In this document: positions 25,690 to 34,095 of the stretch, one piece after another | How positions within the stretch are numbered: position 1 is the stretch's first letter | Layout: each line of letters begins with the position of its first letter | Assembly: GCA_947624165.1 (NCBI GenBank) | Contig: CANQJC010000010.1 | Location: 1 to 61,999 of the forward strand | Reading direction: 5' to 3' | DNA from: an uncultured Clostridia bacterium | GTDB taxonomy: Bacteria; Bacillota; Clostridia; UBA1381 | Length of the DNA stretch: 61,999 bases | Program-made: the position numbers and the translations under genes | The notes under the pieces: generated by a model | The model's input: only the letters and a program-made list of their open reading frames with translations | Databases searched by the model: none | Told to the model about the DNA's origin: nothing

Positions 25690-26193
25690 ATGAATTCTGT
25701 TCTTTATTGCATGGAAACTCTGAGTGAGGATTCAAAGCTCAGAGAAATGGACAAATTTACTCAGCACGGGGACACATCATGCCTGAAGCATACCGTCGCG
25801 GTCGCGTATTACAGTATAAAGCTTGCGGAAAGTCTCGGCTTAAAATATAAAAAGAAGGATCTTATACGCGGCGCGCTTTTGCACGATTATTTTCTGTACG
25901 ACTGGCACAAGGGAGAAAGGCGCGGCATACACGGCTTCACGCACGCGTCCGAAGCCTTGGAAAACGCCGACAGGGATTTTTCCCTTACGGAAACGGAACG
26001 CGACATAATCGTGAAGCATATGTTTCCGCTGACGATAAAGCCGCCGGTTTGCCGTGAAAGCTGGATAGTATGCTTTGTCGATAAATGCTGTTCGATTTAT
26101 GAAACGTTTAAGCGTAACAACGCATACGCGTCGGTATACACCGGCGCAAGCCCGACATACCGCGATTTATACGAAGAAATACAAATGATTTGA
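25690..26193 (+). CDS. HD-domain protein (putative phosphohydrolase)
   Basis: 167 residues. 'KHTVAVAYYS', 'GALLHDYFLYDW' and 'HGFTHASEALEN' give the H...HD metal-ligand pattern of HD-superfamily hydrolases, followed by 'IVKHMFPLTIKPP' and 'CFVDKCCSIYET' with a further Asp. Substrate unknown. A GTG four codons upstream (25678) is an alternative start but sits 2 nt from AAAGGA; ATG 25690 has somewhat long spacing, so the start is uncertain. Followed 21 nt later by a CmpB-family membrane protein, a common pair in Clostridia. Confidence 0.8.
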   Translation: MNSVLYCMETLSEDSKLREMDKFTQHGDTSCLKHTVAVAYYSIKLAESLGLKYKKKDLIRGALLHDYFLYDWHKGERRGIHGFTHASEALENADRDFSLTETERDIIVKHMFPLTIKPPVCRESWIVCFVDKCCSIYETFKRNNAYASVYTGASPTYRDLYEEIQMI

Positions 26194-26214
26194 CGAAGGA
26201 TTGAGGGGGTAAGC

Positions 26215-26808
26215 ATGAATATATGCCGTTATTTTTTGTCTTTTGCGATATTCAGCTTTATAGGCTGGGCGTATGAGACGCTGTACTATACGATACAGCA
26301 GAAAAAGCCGGTAAACAGCGGTTTTTTGAGTACCTGTTTCTGCCCCATATACGGAATCGGCGCGCTGCTCGATCTGCTCCTGCTCGGTTCCGTCAAGAAC
26401 ATGTTCGCGCTCTTTGCGGCGGGAATGGTTGTGACGGGCGTGCTTGAGTATTTTGTGTCGTGGCTTTTGGAGACTCTGTTTAACCGCCGCTGGTGGGATT
26501 ATACCGGCTGGCCGCTCAACATTAACGGCAGAGTGTGCATATTGAGCGTAACCATGTTCGGACTTGGCAGCGTTGCGCTTATCAAATTCGTCGCGCCGTT
26601 TACGTTCGGCATAATCGACAAAATGAACGACATAAGCGTGTACGTAATAACGGCGTTGATCGCGTTCGTTATGATTGCCGACGCGATAAATTCGGTGCGT
26701 AACATTGACAGCGATAAGCTTTGGTACGTTGCGAAGCAATCCGAGGTTTTCGAGGAAATAGAACACAGCGCGATAGTAAGGAAAATAAAAAGCGCGCTGA
26801 AAAAATAA
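26215..26808 (+). CDS. Putative ABC-transporter type membrane protein, CmpB family
   Basis: 197 residues, about five membrane spans. 'SFIGWAYETLYY', 'CPIYGIGALLDLLLLG' and 'FNRRWWDYTGWPLNINGRVC' are signatures of the Firmicutes CmpB-like family (annotated putative ABC permease, function unproven). Start preceded by GAGGGGG. Converges on the XRE gene with only 9 nt between the stops and no terminator hairpin visible. Confidence 0.85.
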   Translation: MNICRYFLSFAIFSFIGWAYETLYYTIQQKKPVNSGFLSTCFCPIYGIGALLDLLLLGSVKNMFALFAAGMVVTGVLEYFVSWLLETLFNRRWWDYTGWPLNINGRVCILSVTMFGLGSVALIKFVAPFTFGIIDKMNDISVYVITALIAFVMIADAINSVRNIDSDKLWYVAKQSEVFEEIEHSAIVRKIKSALKK

Positions 26809-26817
26809 ATCAAATTA

Positions 26818-27642
26818 TTACTTCATCAAGCCCTTTTTCCTGGCATAATCACAAATAAAAGAAACAAATGCAAATATCAACAATATAAAGACAGACAGCA
26901 TATCCCATATGTCAAAAATAGGCTCTCCTATCATTTTTGACAGAATTACATTGACAATGAACACGAATGGGATAGCTAACAAAAAAGTTATGCCCAAAGC
27001 GATCGATCTTCTTGTTTTTCCCATGCGGTAAAATATTGCGGCTATTATCCATAAGAAAACGATTGAAGCCGCCGCCGCTGCCGCACCGACTGAAAATACT
27101 TCTTTCACTTTTATTAAATTGCCCAACAAAAACAAATAGGGAATGATAAAAATACTTAAGGCTGTTAAACTTATAACGATCCCTCTTTTTCCCAATATAA
27201 TACTCGGGAAAGATATAACCCATGCAAAAACGATGGAACTGACAGGGATAAGAGACCATGTTAAATTGCCGGATATTGCAATATTGCAAATAAGACATAC
27301 CATGATCCCTACCAACAGTGTTACTGAAAATAAAATTGAAATGATCATATTCTTTGTCATGTTATTTTCATCTTTTCTTTTCAAAGCAATCAAATTTTCC
27401 TCCGCCTTTTTTTCGGAACTTTCCGTGTCAATTTTCTCTCCGCTCAACAACTCGTTTACAGTGATCCCCAATATTCCGCACAGCTCTAACATTATGGATG
27501 AATCGGGCATACTTTTACCTGTTTCCCATTTAGACACCGCCCTGTCCGTAACATTCAATTTTTCCGCCAACTGCGCTTGAGTTAGTTTTTTCTCTTTACG
27601 ACATTTGGCAATAAATTTTCCGATCTCCGTCTGATTCATCAT
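26818..27642 (-). CDS. XRE-family transcriptional regulator with C-terminal membrane domain
   Basis: 274 residues from ATG 27642 (a second ATG follows at once; GAAAGGAG lies 6-9 nt upstream). Residues 1-65 are an XRE helix-turn-helix ('LTQAQLAEKLNVTDRAVSKW') with 'LLSGEKID' after it; from about 95 on there are six hydrophobic spans. Such membrane-tethered XRE proteins are found in Firmicutes and may sense envelope stress, unproven. The gene is visibly AT-richer (AAA, TTT, ATA codons) than its neighbours, suggesting acquisition. No target gene is adjacent on the same strand downstream. Confidence 0.88.
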   Translation of the reverse strand: MMNQTEIGKFIAKCRKEKKLTQAQLAEKLNVTDRAVSKWETGKSMPDSSIMLELCGILGITVNELLSGEKIDTESSEKKAEENLIALKRKDENNMTKNMIISILFSVTLLVGIMVCLICNIAISGNLTWSLIPVSSIVFAWVISFPSIILGKRGIVISLTALSIFIIPYLFLLGNLIKVKEVFSVGAAAAAASIVFLWIIAAIFYRMGKTRRSIALGITFLLAIPFVFIVNVILSKMIGEPIFDIWDMLSVFILLIFAFVSFICDYARKKGLMK

Positions 27643-27979
27643 TTTTTCTCCTTTCACCTTTAACGATACGCCTAACTTTATGTTTTTCACACGAACCAAC
27701 GGTTGTATCGGGGAGATTCAACCAATGGTTGGGAAATTTTTGTTGTTTTCCGTATCGTTTTGGCATACGGCTGTGAATAGAGTTATCCGTGATTCAAAAG
27801 ACCGTTACATTTCCATAATGCTTGTCTTTCGGTATTTGGTTTCTTTTGCTCGGGACAGCGCGGCATCGGTAGTCTGTCGCTTGTTTTCGATTGCTTGCTT
27901 CTTTACCGTAAATGAGCATTTAACGAGCGGCCGTATCAAAAATTCATCTTTTATCTCACACCGCCCTTGGGCGGTTTTT
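27643..27979. other. 337-bp gene-free stretch upstream of the XRE gene
   Basis: Contains an inverted repeat CAACCA-A-TGGTTG (27719-27731) and a related AACC-AAC-GGTT (27695-27704), candidate operators for the XRE protein. On the minus strand a 60-odd codon open frame without a start (ending near 27823) reads as a charged, protein-like string that could be the remnant of a gene. An orphan plus-facing hairpin closes the region. Confidence 0.5.
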
Positions 27980-27982
27980 TTA
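27960..27982 (+). terminator. Hairpin with plus-strand T-run, no obvious plus-strand gene
   Basis: ACCGCCC/GGGCGGT (27960-27966, 27969-27975) followed by T on the plus strand only. It overlaps the stop of the minus-strand gene at 27980, for which it would lack a T-run. Confidence 0.7.
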
Positions 27983-29584
27983 TATTGTCCGTCTATAAAG
28001 CATATCGTAACCGAATTCGCTCACAAGCTCGTAATTATCGTCAAGGAGCATTAGGAACTGTTTGCTTTCGATAATTTTAATATTGTGGATTATGACCCAT
28101 TTTGGCGGGTCCTCGATCATCATCTCGTTTATGTCGCGTCCGAATTGCGGATAATGCTCCGCCCATTCCTCCTGAAGCGTGAACACCCGAAAGCACGGCA
28201 TAATGTCCGCTTGAAGGAACCACGCCGCGGACACGTTATACCCGAAAACGTCGCCGCGCTCGTCCTTCGGTATAAATGCGGACAGCTTTTCCACGCTTTG
28301 CTCTACATTTGGGTTTATGCCTGTTTCGCCGGCGGGGCCGCTCTGCCCGGACGCAAGCTGCGCATAATGACTCAGATTATACGGAAGCGTTTCGAAATAC
28401 CCTCCCAGGGTAAGCGCGGCGACGGCGCATATCAGCACCGACAGCACGTTTATCCTGTTCGCCGCGATTCGGAAAACGACAGCCGTATACAGCGTTATGA
28501 GCGGTATAAGCGTGGTATAGTAATGCGTGTATCCGAATCCCATAAGTATCGGTATGAGCGCGAACACCGACAATGCGGTCATGAGCGACGCTATTCTTGT
28601 TCCGAGACGATTCGCGAATATGAGCGAAAGTACGGCGAGAGATATCACAGGCAGCGTCCATTTTATAAGCTCGGTCACAGCCGACAGCGATTTGAGCGAC
28701 GAGCCTTCGGCGGCGTATAAGAAATTAAACGTAAACGTTGAAAATATCATTTCGTGAAACGTTTCCTTTATAATGAAGAAAACACAAATCGGCACGGACA
28801 CACAGACCGCTCCGAGAAGAAAATACAGTATGCCGAAAAGCGCGCGCATGGGTCTTTCGTTCACAAAGTCGGCGAGAAGCGCGGTCAGCACTATCCCGCC
28901 TATCATCACGCCGTTGTTTATGCGTATAAACGCGCACAGCGCGAAGCATATGCCGTAAAGCGTCATACAGCGGTACGGGTGCGGCGCGTCGGGCGTTTTC
29001 GTATAAAATCTGACCGCGCGGTATATCGGTATGAGACAAAGCAGCATACAATATTCCTCGCTGAGATTGCCGTCGCTCACAGTCGCCGCGAAAGCGAGCA
29101 GCGAAATGAGAACGCATATAAGCGCGCGGAACGTTTTCGTGAAAATACGCGCGGTTTTGTACATAAAAATCGCCGTAAGCGAAAGCACGGCGCATTGTAT
29201 TATAAACACGCCGGTTTTTGTGCCGGTCATCATAAAACCGAGCGCGTTTATGTAAAAGAGCAGAGGACCCTTGTGGTCAAAATAATCCGTGTAAACATTT
29301 TTCCCCTTGGTTATAGCCTTTCCGATAAGCATAAAAATACTTGAGTCGCCGTCGCAGTAACCGTTATAGAGCGGACTTGTCGAAGCCGACAATAGCAAGA
29401 GAAAAGCGACGCAAAATACGGACAATCCAATATAAATGACCGCGCGGCGTATCACATACGCGCGGTAATCCGCGTCGCGCAGTCTTTGAAAATCGGGCTT
29501 TCGGAAAAATTTTTTTCTGCCGTCCGACATATATTTTCTTATCTGTTCCATGCTCACGATGTATCTTACGGGTCTTTTATCCAT
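27980..29584 (-). CDS. GT-C superfamily glycosyltransferase-like membrane protein
   Basis: 534 residues from ATG 29584, 6-7 nt after ACGGAGGT; six further upstream codons are open but less likely translated. About ten or more membrane spans after a basic N-terminal tail of 45 residues. 'GYCDGDSSIFMLIGKAI' followed by 'DYFDHKGPLLFYINALG' is the pattern of PMT/ArnT-like GT-C enzymes, with the acidic residue in the first outside loop. C-terminal about 120 residues are soluble and external. Probably adds sugars from lipid carriers to surface glycans; target unknown. Confidence 0.65.
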   Translation of the reverse strand: MDKRPVRYIVSMEQIRKYMSDGRKKFFRKPDFQRLRDADYRAYVIRRAVIYIGLSVFCVAFLLLLSASTSPLYNGYCDGDSSIFMLIGKAITKGKNVYTDYFDHKGPLLFYINALGFMMTGTKTGVFIIQCAVLSLTAIFMYKTARIFTKTFRALICVLISLLAFAATVSDGNLSEEYCMLLCLIPIYRAVRFYTKTPDAPHPYRCMTLYGICFALCAFIRINNGVMIGGIVLTALLADFVNERPMRALFGILYFLLGAVCVSVPICVFFIIKETFHEMIFSTFTFNFLYAAEGSSLKSLSAVTELIKWTLPVISLAVLSLIFANRLGTRIASLMTALSVFALIPILMGFGYTHYYTTLIPLITLYTAVVFRIAANRINVLSVLICAVAALTLGGYFETLPYNLSHYAQLASGQSGPAGETGINPNVEQSVEKLSAFIPKDERGDVFGYNVSAAWFLQADIMPCFRVFTLQEEWAEHYPQFGRDINEMMIEDPPKWVIIHNIKIIESKQFLMLLDDNYELVSEFGYDMLYRRTI

Positions 29585-29675
29585 CTGAAAACCTCCGTTC
29601 ACGGTATATTTTAATATATATACAAACGAGTGTCAAGATTCGGCACGTAAAAAAACATTTAAAAACAAGCGGCCG

Positions 29676-29709
29676 TTTTAAGGTTCATTTAAGGAACGCG
29701 CCGTATAAT
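29676..29709 (+). promoter_or_regulatory. CiaR-type direct repeat and -10 box upstream of the beta-helix gene
   Basis: TTTAAG (29677-29682), 5 bp, TTTAAG (29688-29693), then exactly 10 bp to TATAAT (29704-29709). This matches the TTTAAG-N5-TTTAAG box and spacing of the streptococcal response regulator CiaR. The repeats occupy the place of the -35 box, and no normal -35 is present, which suggests activation by an OmpR-family regulator. Confidence 0.65.
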
Positions 29710-29734
29710 ACAGTAAAAGAGAAAGGAGTTTGTT

Positions 29735-31906
29735 ATGAAGATGAATTTATTGAAAAAAACAGTATCGGCTTTCACAGCCGTTTTGATGACCGCCGCGTGC
29801 TGCGCGGGCTGCGCGGCGAGCGAGACCGATGAAATAAAGGTATTCTGCGACGGCGAACGTATGGAGTTTGACGTTCCGGCGCAGATAATAAACGACAGGG
29901 TAATGGCACCGATGCGCGCCGTATTCGAGTCGTTCGGCGCGAAAGTAAAGTGGGATGAGGAGACGCAGACTATCACCGCAAAGAAAAAATCAAAAACGAT
30001 CGTCATGACGGTCGGCTCGTGCGACATGACAAAAAACGACGAGACATACACGTTTGACGCCGCGCCAGTGATCGTAGACGGACGGACGCTCGTCCCCGTC
30101 CGCGCGATAGGCGATATGCTGTCGCTCGATACGGAGTGGGACGAAACGAAAAAAACGGTGACTATCTCATCGCCCGCCGATGACGACGAAAGCTATAAAA
30201 ATAACACGGGTACGATCGACCTCGACGACTTCTCCGTTACGGGAAACGGAGTTTCTGTAAACGGAACCGTCGTTACCGTGACCGAGGGCGGCGATTTTGA
30301 GGTCGTCGGAACGGCTGAGGACGGTCAGATCACGGTCGATACAAAGGACAAGGTAAAGCTTCGTCTTTCGGGAATGAGCCTTACGAACAAAAGCGGCTCG
30401 GCAATATATATCAAAGATGCGGACAAGGCGTATATAACGCTCACGGACGGGACGGAGAACTACCTGAGCGACGCGGACGAGTACACGAGCGGCGACAGCG
30501 ACGAAAAGGCGTGTATCACTTCGCGCGACAATCTTGAGATCAAGGGCGGCGGCACGCTGAACGTAACGGGAAATTACAATAACGGCATAGATTCCTCCGA
30601 CAGTCTGGAAATGTCGAACGGTACAATAAACATAACGGCAAAGAACGACGGCATACACGTCAACGATACTTTTTCCGCTGACGGCGCGCAGATAAACGTG
30701 ACCGCCGAAAGCGACGGCATACAGTCGGAGGAAATCGTCGATATAACCGGCGGCAGCGTGAACGTTACGACGACGGGAGACGTGAAGGCACCCGAATCGG
30801 AGCAAATCGGAATGTTTCGCGGAGAAGAACGCCAAACGCGCGATATGACGGCGAATGACGCAGCGTCGCAAGCCGAAACGGAAAGCGGCGAGGAAGTAAC
30901 GAGCAAGGGTATAAAAGCGGACTGGATGCTCGACATATCAGGCGGCAGCGTCACCGTTAATTCCACGGACCACGCCGTAAGCTGCGCGTCGGACGTAAAT
31001 ATAAAGGGCGGTTCGCTCAATCTTTCCTCGCTCAATAAAGGAATAAAATCCGAGGGCAATCTGACCGTAGACGACGGAAATATCGTCGTCACGCAGGCAA
31101 GCGAGGGAATGGAAAGCAAAAATATTATGACGATAAACGGCGGCGATATCGAAATCCATGCGAACGACGACGGTCTGAACGCCGGCGGCGGTTCGGTAAT
31201 GCAGGGCGGTTTCGGTTTTGCCCGCGATATGAACGGCGCACCAGACGTGAACGGCGCACCCGACATGAACGGTATGCCCAATATGAGAGGTATGCGCGAC
31301 ATGAACGGTACGCCCGACATGAACGGCATGCCCGACATGAACGGCACGCCGCCGATGCGTGACGGATTCGGAGGACACGGCACGGGAGAAATCAGCACCG
31401 AGCATCATATTCAGATAAACGGCGGCGTAATTTATATAGACGCAAAGAACGACGGAATAGATTCAAACGGTTCGATACAAATCGACGGCGGCAGCGTGAT
31501 CGTGGAAGGCTCGCCGACAATGGGCGGCGGCGAGAGCGGACTTGACTCGGACGGCGCGACCGTTATCAACGGCGGCGAGGTTCTGAGCGCGGGCGGCTCG
31601 ATGACGACAGTGACAGGCGAACAGAATACCGTCCTGATAAATTTTGAAGAGACGATGCCGGCGGGAACGGAGTTTGAAATAAAGAACGCGGACGCGTCGA
31701 CCGTGTTTAAGACGACGCTGTCGGAGCAGTTTGCGGCCATGCTGTATTCGTCAGACAAGCTTGAGACGGGCGGCGAATACAAGGTATACGCCGACGGCGA
31801 AGAAAAATATTCGTTTACCGTTTCCGATACGCTCACGACCGTCGGAACGGCGCGGCGCGGTATGGACGCTATGCACGGTGCGCGCCGAAATCAAAATATG
31901 AATTAA
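29735..31906 (+). CDS. Surface lipoprotein with stalk domain and Cthe_2159-type carbohydrate-binding beta-helix
   Basis: 723 residues. Signal peptide with a Cys near residue 24 ('AACCAGC') suggesting a lipoprotein. Residues about 35-145 are a copper amine oxidase-like stalk ('IINDRVMAPMRAVFESFGAK', 'IVDGRTLVPVRAIGDML'). From about 155 on, repeated rungs such as 'NNGIDSSDSLEMSNGTINIT', 'NDGIHVNDTF' and 'NDGIDSNGSIQIDGGSVIV' match the Cthe_2159 family, a right-handed beta-helix from Clostridium thermocellum reported to bind polygalacturonate and cellulose with calcium. A low-complexity run of six-residue DMNG-x-P repeats sits at about 498-538. It heads an exporter/SLH cluster and has a regulator-type promoter. 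Role: pectin or polyanion binding at the surface (inferred). Confidence 0.8.
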   Translation: MKMNLLKKTVSAFTAVLMTAACCAGCAASETDEIKVFCDGERMEFDVPAQIINDRVMAPMRAVFESFGAKVKWDEETQTITAKKKSKTIVMTVGSCDMTKNDETYTFDAAPVIVDGRTLVPVRAIGDMLSLDTEWDETKKTVTISSPADDDESYKNNTGTIDLDDFSVTGNGVSVNGTVVTVTEGGDFEVVGTAEDGQITVDTKDKVKLRLSGMSLTNKSGSAIYIKDADKAYITLTDGTENYLSDADEYTSGDSDEKACITSRDNLEIKGGGTLNVTGNYNNGIDSSDSLEMSNGTINITAKNDGIHVNDTFSADGAQINVTAESDGIQSEEIVDITGGSVNVTTTGDVKAPESEQIGMFRGEERQTRDMTANDAASQAETESGEEVTSKGIKADWMLDISGGSVTVNSTDHAVSCASDVNIKGGSLNLSSLNKGIKSEGNLTVDDGNIVVTQASEGMESKNIMTINGGDIEIHANDDGLNAGGGSVMQGGFGFARDMNGAPDVNGAPDMNGMPNMRGMRDMNGTPDMNGMPDMNGTPPMRDGFGGHGTGEISTEHHIQINGGVIYIDAKNDGIDSNGSIQIDGGSVIVEGSPTMGGGESGLDSDGATVINGGEVLSAGGSMTTVTGEQNTVLINFEETMPAGTEFEIKNADASTVFKTTLSEQFAAMLYSSDKLETGGEYKVYADGEEKYSFTVSDTLTTVGTARRGMDAMHGARRNQNMN
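31227..31348 (+). repeat. Low-complexity DMNG-x-P coding repeat
   Basis: Six to seven copies of an 18-bp unit encoding DMNG(A/M/T)P, with variants such as DVNGAP and NMRGM, within the beta-helix lipoprotein. Such tracts expand and contract easily. Confidence 0.85.
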
Positions 31907-31929
31907 ATGTAAATTTTGAAAAAGATAGA

Positions 31930-31958
31930 TTGACTATAAAAAACGAAGGTGGTAAAAT
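31930..31958 (+). promoter_or_regulatory. Promoter of the adaptor-MacB operon
   Basis: TTGACT (31930-31935), 17 bp, TAAAAT (31953-31958). The exporter can therefore be transcribed separately from the lipoprotein gene, though no terminator separates them. Confidence 0.65.
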
Positions 31959-32018
31959 ACTGTATATGAAATGTACAATATTATCGTAATCATATATCGG
32001 GTGTAAGGAGAGACTGTT

Positions 32019-34079
32019 GTGAAGGAGACTGAATCGGAAAGAGAGGAAATTATAAATACGGACGGATTCGGTACGGAGGACCTGGAAGCCGACACGATCG
32101 TCCCCGCGCTCAACGCGGAAGAGGAGGACGCCGGCGAAGAAGCGGATGCGGTTTTACCGAGTGAAGACAAAGAAAGCCTTTTTAAAAGGCTTTCTTCGCG
32201 TATCGGATACGACCGCAGGGATAAGAAATTTTTTATAGGTAAACTCCGAATAAGCCGCACACTATTGATCATCTTGCTTGCGATCGTACTTATAATATGC
32301 CTTTTTTCCGCGTGCGCATCTCATTCAAAGAAAAAAATGCTTGAGGAGATGCAGCCTGCCGACGCTGCGGTCGAGAAACGAAACGTTGCGAAAACAGTAA
32401 CCGGCAGCTCGACGATCGAACCGAAGGACTCGTACTCCATTATGACTATCACAACGGGAGAGATCACCATGGATTACATAAACGAGGGCGACGAGGTCAA
32501 AAAGGGCGACAAGCTTTACCAATTCGACCCCGAAACGCCGCAGAACAGCGTCTCGACGGCTCAGAACGCTTTAAAAAAGGCGCAGCAAAGCTATTCCGAC
32601 GCGGTGAAAGCGAAATCCCAAACGTCAAAGACAAACGACAAATCGGTCGAAAGCGCGCGTATCGCGCTGGAAAAGGCGCGTCTGAACTATAACGATGCGA
32701 TGAACACGCTCGGCGATTTGTCCGTAAAATCGGACGTGAGCGGTATAGTAAGCGAAACGTTTGTAAGCGACGGCGATTACGTGCAGGCGGGTACGCCTAT
32801 CGCGTCGGTATACGACGATAAATATCTGAAAATAAGTCTGCCGTTTAACGAAACGGACGCGGCGAACATAAGCGTGGGCGACTCGGCGACGCTTACCGTT
32901 TCGGGTACCGGCAACGAGCTGTGGGGAAGCGTTTCGTCCGTTTCCTCTTCTTCGGTCGCGACCGGCGACCATAATCTTGTGCGGTACGTGACCGTCGAGA
33001 CGGAAAATCCGGGCGCGCTCACATCGAACGACCGCGCGACAGCCGTAATAAACGGCGCGGCGTGCAATGACGCGGCGCAGTTTGAGTATATAACGCAGCG
33101 TACCGTCAGTTCCAAAACGTCCGGCAAAATCGCGCGTTTAAATATCGAAAGCAATTATTACGTATCGTCGGGTCAGACTGTCGCGACGCTCGACTCCGAC
33201 ACGGCGCGCACCGCCGCGGATACGGCAAAGCTCAATCTTGACGACGCGACGCTCGCGCTTGAAAAGGCTGTGATATCGAGCGATGAATACTCGCAGGACA
33301 GCGCGATTTCAAACGCGCGTCTCGCACTTGACGACGCGCGTCTCGCGCTCGAAAAAGCTCAGAAGGGACTTGACGATTACACGGTGACCGCGCCGATCTC
33401 GGGTACGGTCGTTACAAAGAACAGTAAGGCGGGCGACAAGATAGACTCGTCAAACGCGACCACTCCGATGTGCATAATTTACGATATGTCGAGCGTGCAG
33501 TTCGATATTGACGTTGACGAAACCGATATAGCGGGAATAAAGGTAGGTCAGGAGGTAACGGTCAAGGCGGACGCGCTTGCCGATAAGGTCTTTAAAGGCG
33601 TTGTCGAGAAGGTAAGCCTGAACGGCGAAGCTCTCAACGGCGTGACAAATTATCCCGTGACGGTCGCCGTATATGATTACGACGGACTTCTGCCGGGTAT
33701 GAATGTGGACGCGGAGATCGTCGTCGAGGAGGCTTTGAACGTGCTCACCGTACCCGTAAGCTCGCTCAAGCGCGGCAATATCGTCTATGTAAAGGGCGAG
33801 AAGGAGCGCGATGATGACGACGCGCCCGAGGGCTATAAATCGATAGAGGTCAAGACAGGAATAAGCGACAACAATTATATAGAAATAAAGTCGGGACTTA
33901 AAGAGGGCGATATGGTACGCGGACAGGATATCGACTTGTCGAGCGATTTGGAAGAAATGATGGAAATGCGTATGCAGGAGGGAATGTCCGAAACCCAGGG
34001 CGGCGGTCCGTCGGGAAGAGGAGAACCGCCCTCGGGCGGCGGTCCCTCGGGCGGTGGTCCGTCCGGCGGCGGCAGATGA
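32019..34079 (+). CDS. HlyD/MacA-like efflux adaptor with duplicated core
   Basis: 686 residues from GTG 32019, 8 nt after AAGGAG. A long acidic cytoplasmic tail (1-80) precedes one membrane span (about 88-110). The outside part repeats the adaptor plan: lipoyl half 'YINEGDEVKKGDKLYQFDPE', coiled-coil hairpin, 'SDVSGIVSETFVSDGDYVQA', then a second lipoyl/hairpin set from about 350 ('YYVSSGQTVATLDSDT', 'LDDARLALEKAQKGLDDYTV', 'APISGTVVTKNSKAGDKI') and beta-barrel/membrane-proximal parts. Most MacA proteins are about 370-400 residues with one set. C-terminus is Gly/Pro-rich. It would link the MacB-type ATPase/permease downstream to its surface substrate. Cargo unknown. Confidence 0.82.
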   Translation: MKETESEREEIINTDGFGTEDLEADTIVPALNAEEEDAGEEADAVLPSEDKESLFKRLSSRIGYDRRDKKFFIGKLRISRTLLIILLAIVLIICLFSACASHSKKKMLEEMQPADAAVEKRNVAKTVTGSSTIEPKDSYSIMTITTGEITMDYINEGDEVKKGDKLYQFDPETPQNSVSTAQNALKKAQQSYSDAVKAKSQTSKTNDKSVESARIALEKARLNYNDAMNTLGDLSVKSDVSGIVSETFVSDGDYVQAGTPIASVYDDKYLKISLPFNETDAANISVGDSATLTVSGTGNELWGSVSSVSSSSVATGDHNLVRYVTVETENPGALTSNDRATAVINGAACNDAAQFEYITQRTVSSKTSGKIARLNIESNYYVSSGQTVATLDSDTARTAADTAKLNLDDATLALEKAVISSDEYSQDSAISNARLALDDARLALEKAQKGLDDYTVTAPISGTVVTKNSKAGDKIDSSNATTPMCIIYDMSSVQFDIDVDETDIAGIKVGQEVTVKADALADKVFKGVVEKVSLNGEALNGVTNYPVTVAVYDYDGLLPGMNVDAEIVVEEALNVLTVPVSSLKRGNIVYVKGEKERDDDDAPEGYKSIEVKTGISDNNYIEIKSGLKEGDMVRGQDIDLSSDLEEMMEMRMQEGMSETQGGGPSGRGEPPSGGGPSGGGPSGGGR
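32170..32196. repeat. Perfect 13-bp inverted repeat inside the adaptor gene
   Basis: Arms AAGAAAGCCTTTT (32170-32182) and AAAAGGCTTTCTT (32184-32196) around one T. The mRNA could form a strong hairpin about 150 nt after the start codon, within the cytoplasmic tail. Confidence 0.8.
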
Positions 34080-34095
34080 CGGAGGTGACGCGCGT

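Noticed and set aside
27680-28054. Plus-strand ORF of 124 codons
   Set aside because: Lacks a ribosome-binding site, has atypical composition and overlaps the minus-strand gene and the terminator.
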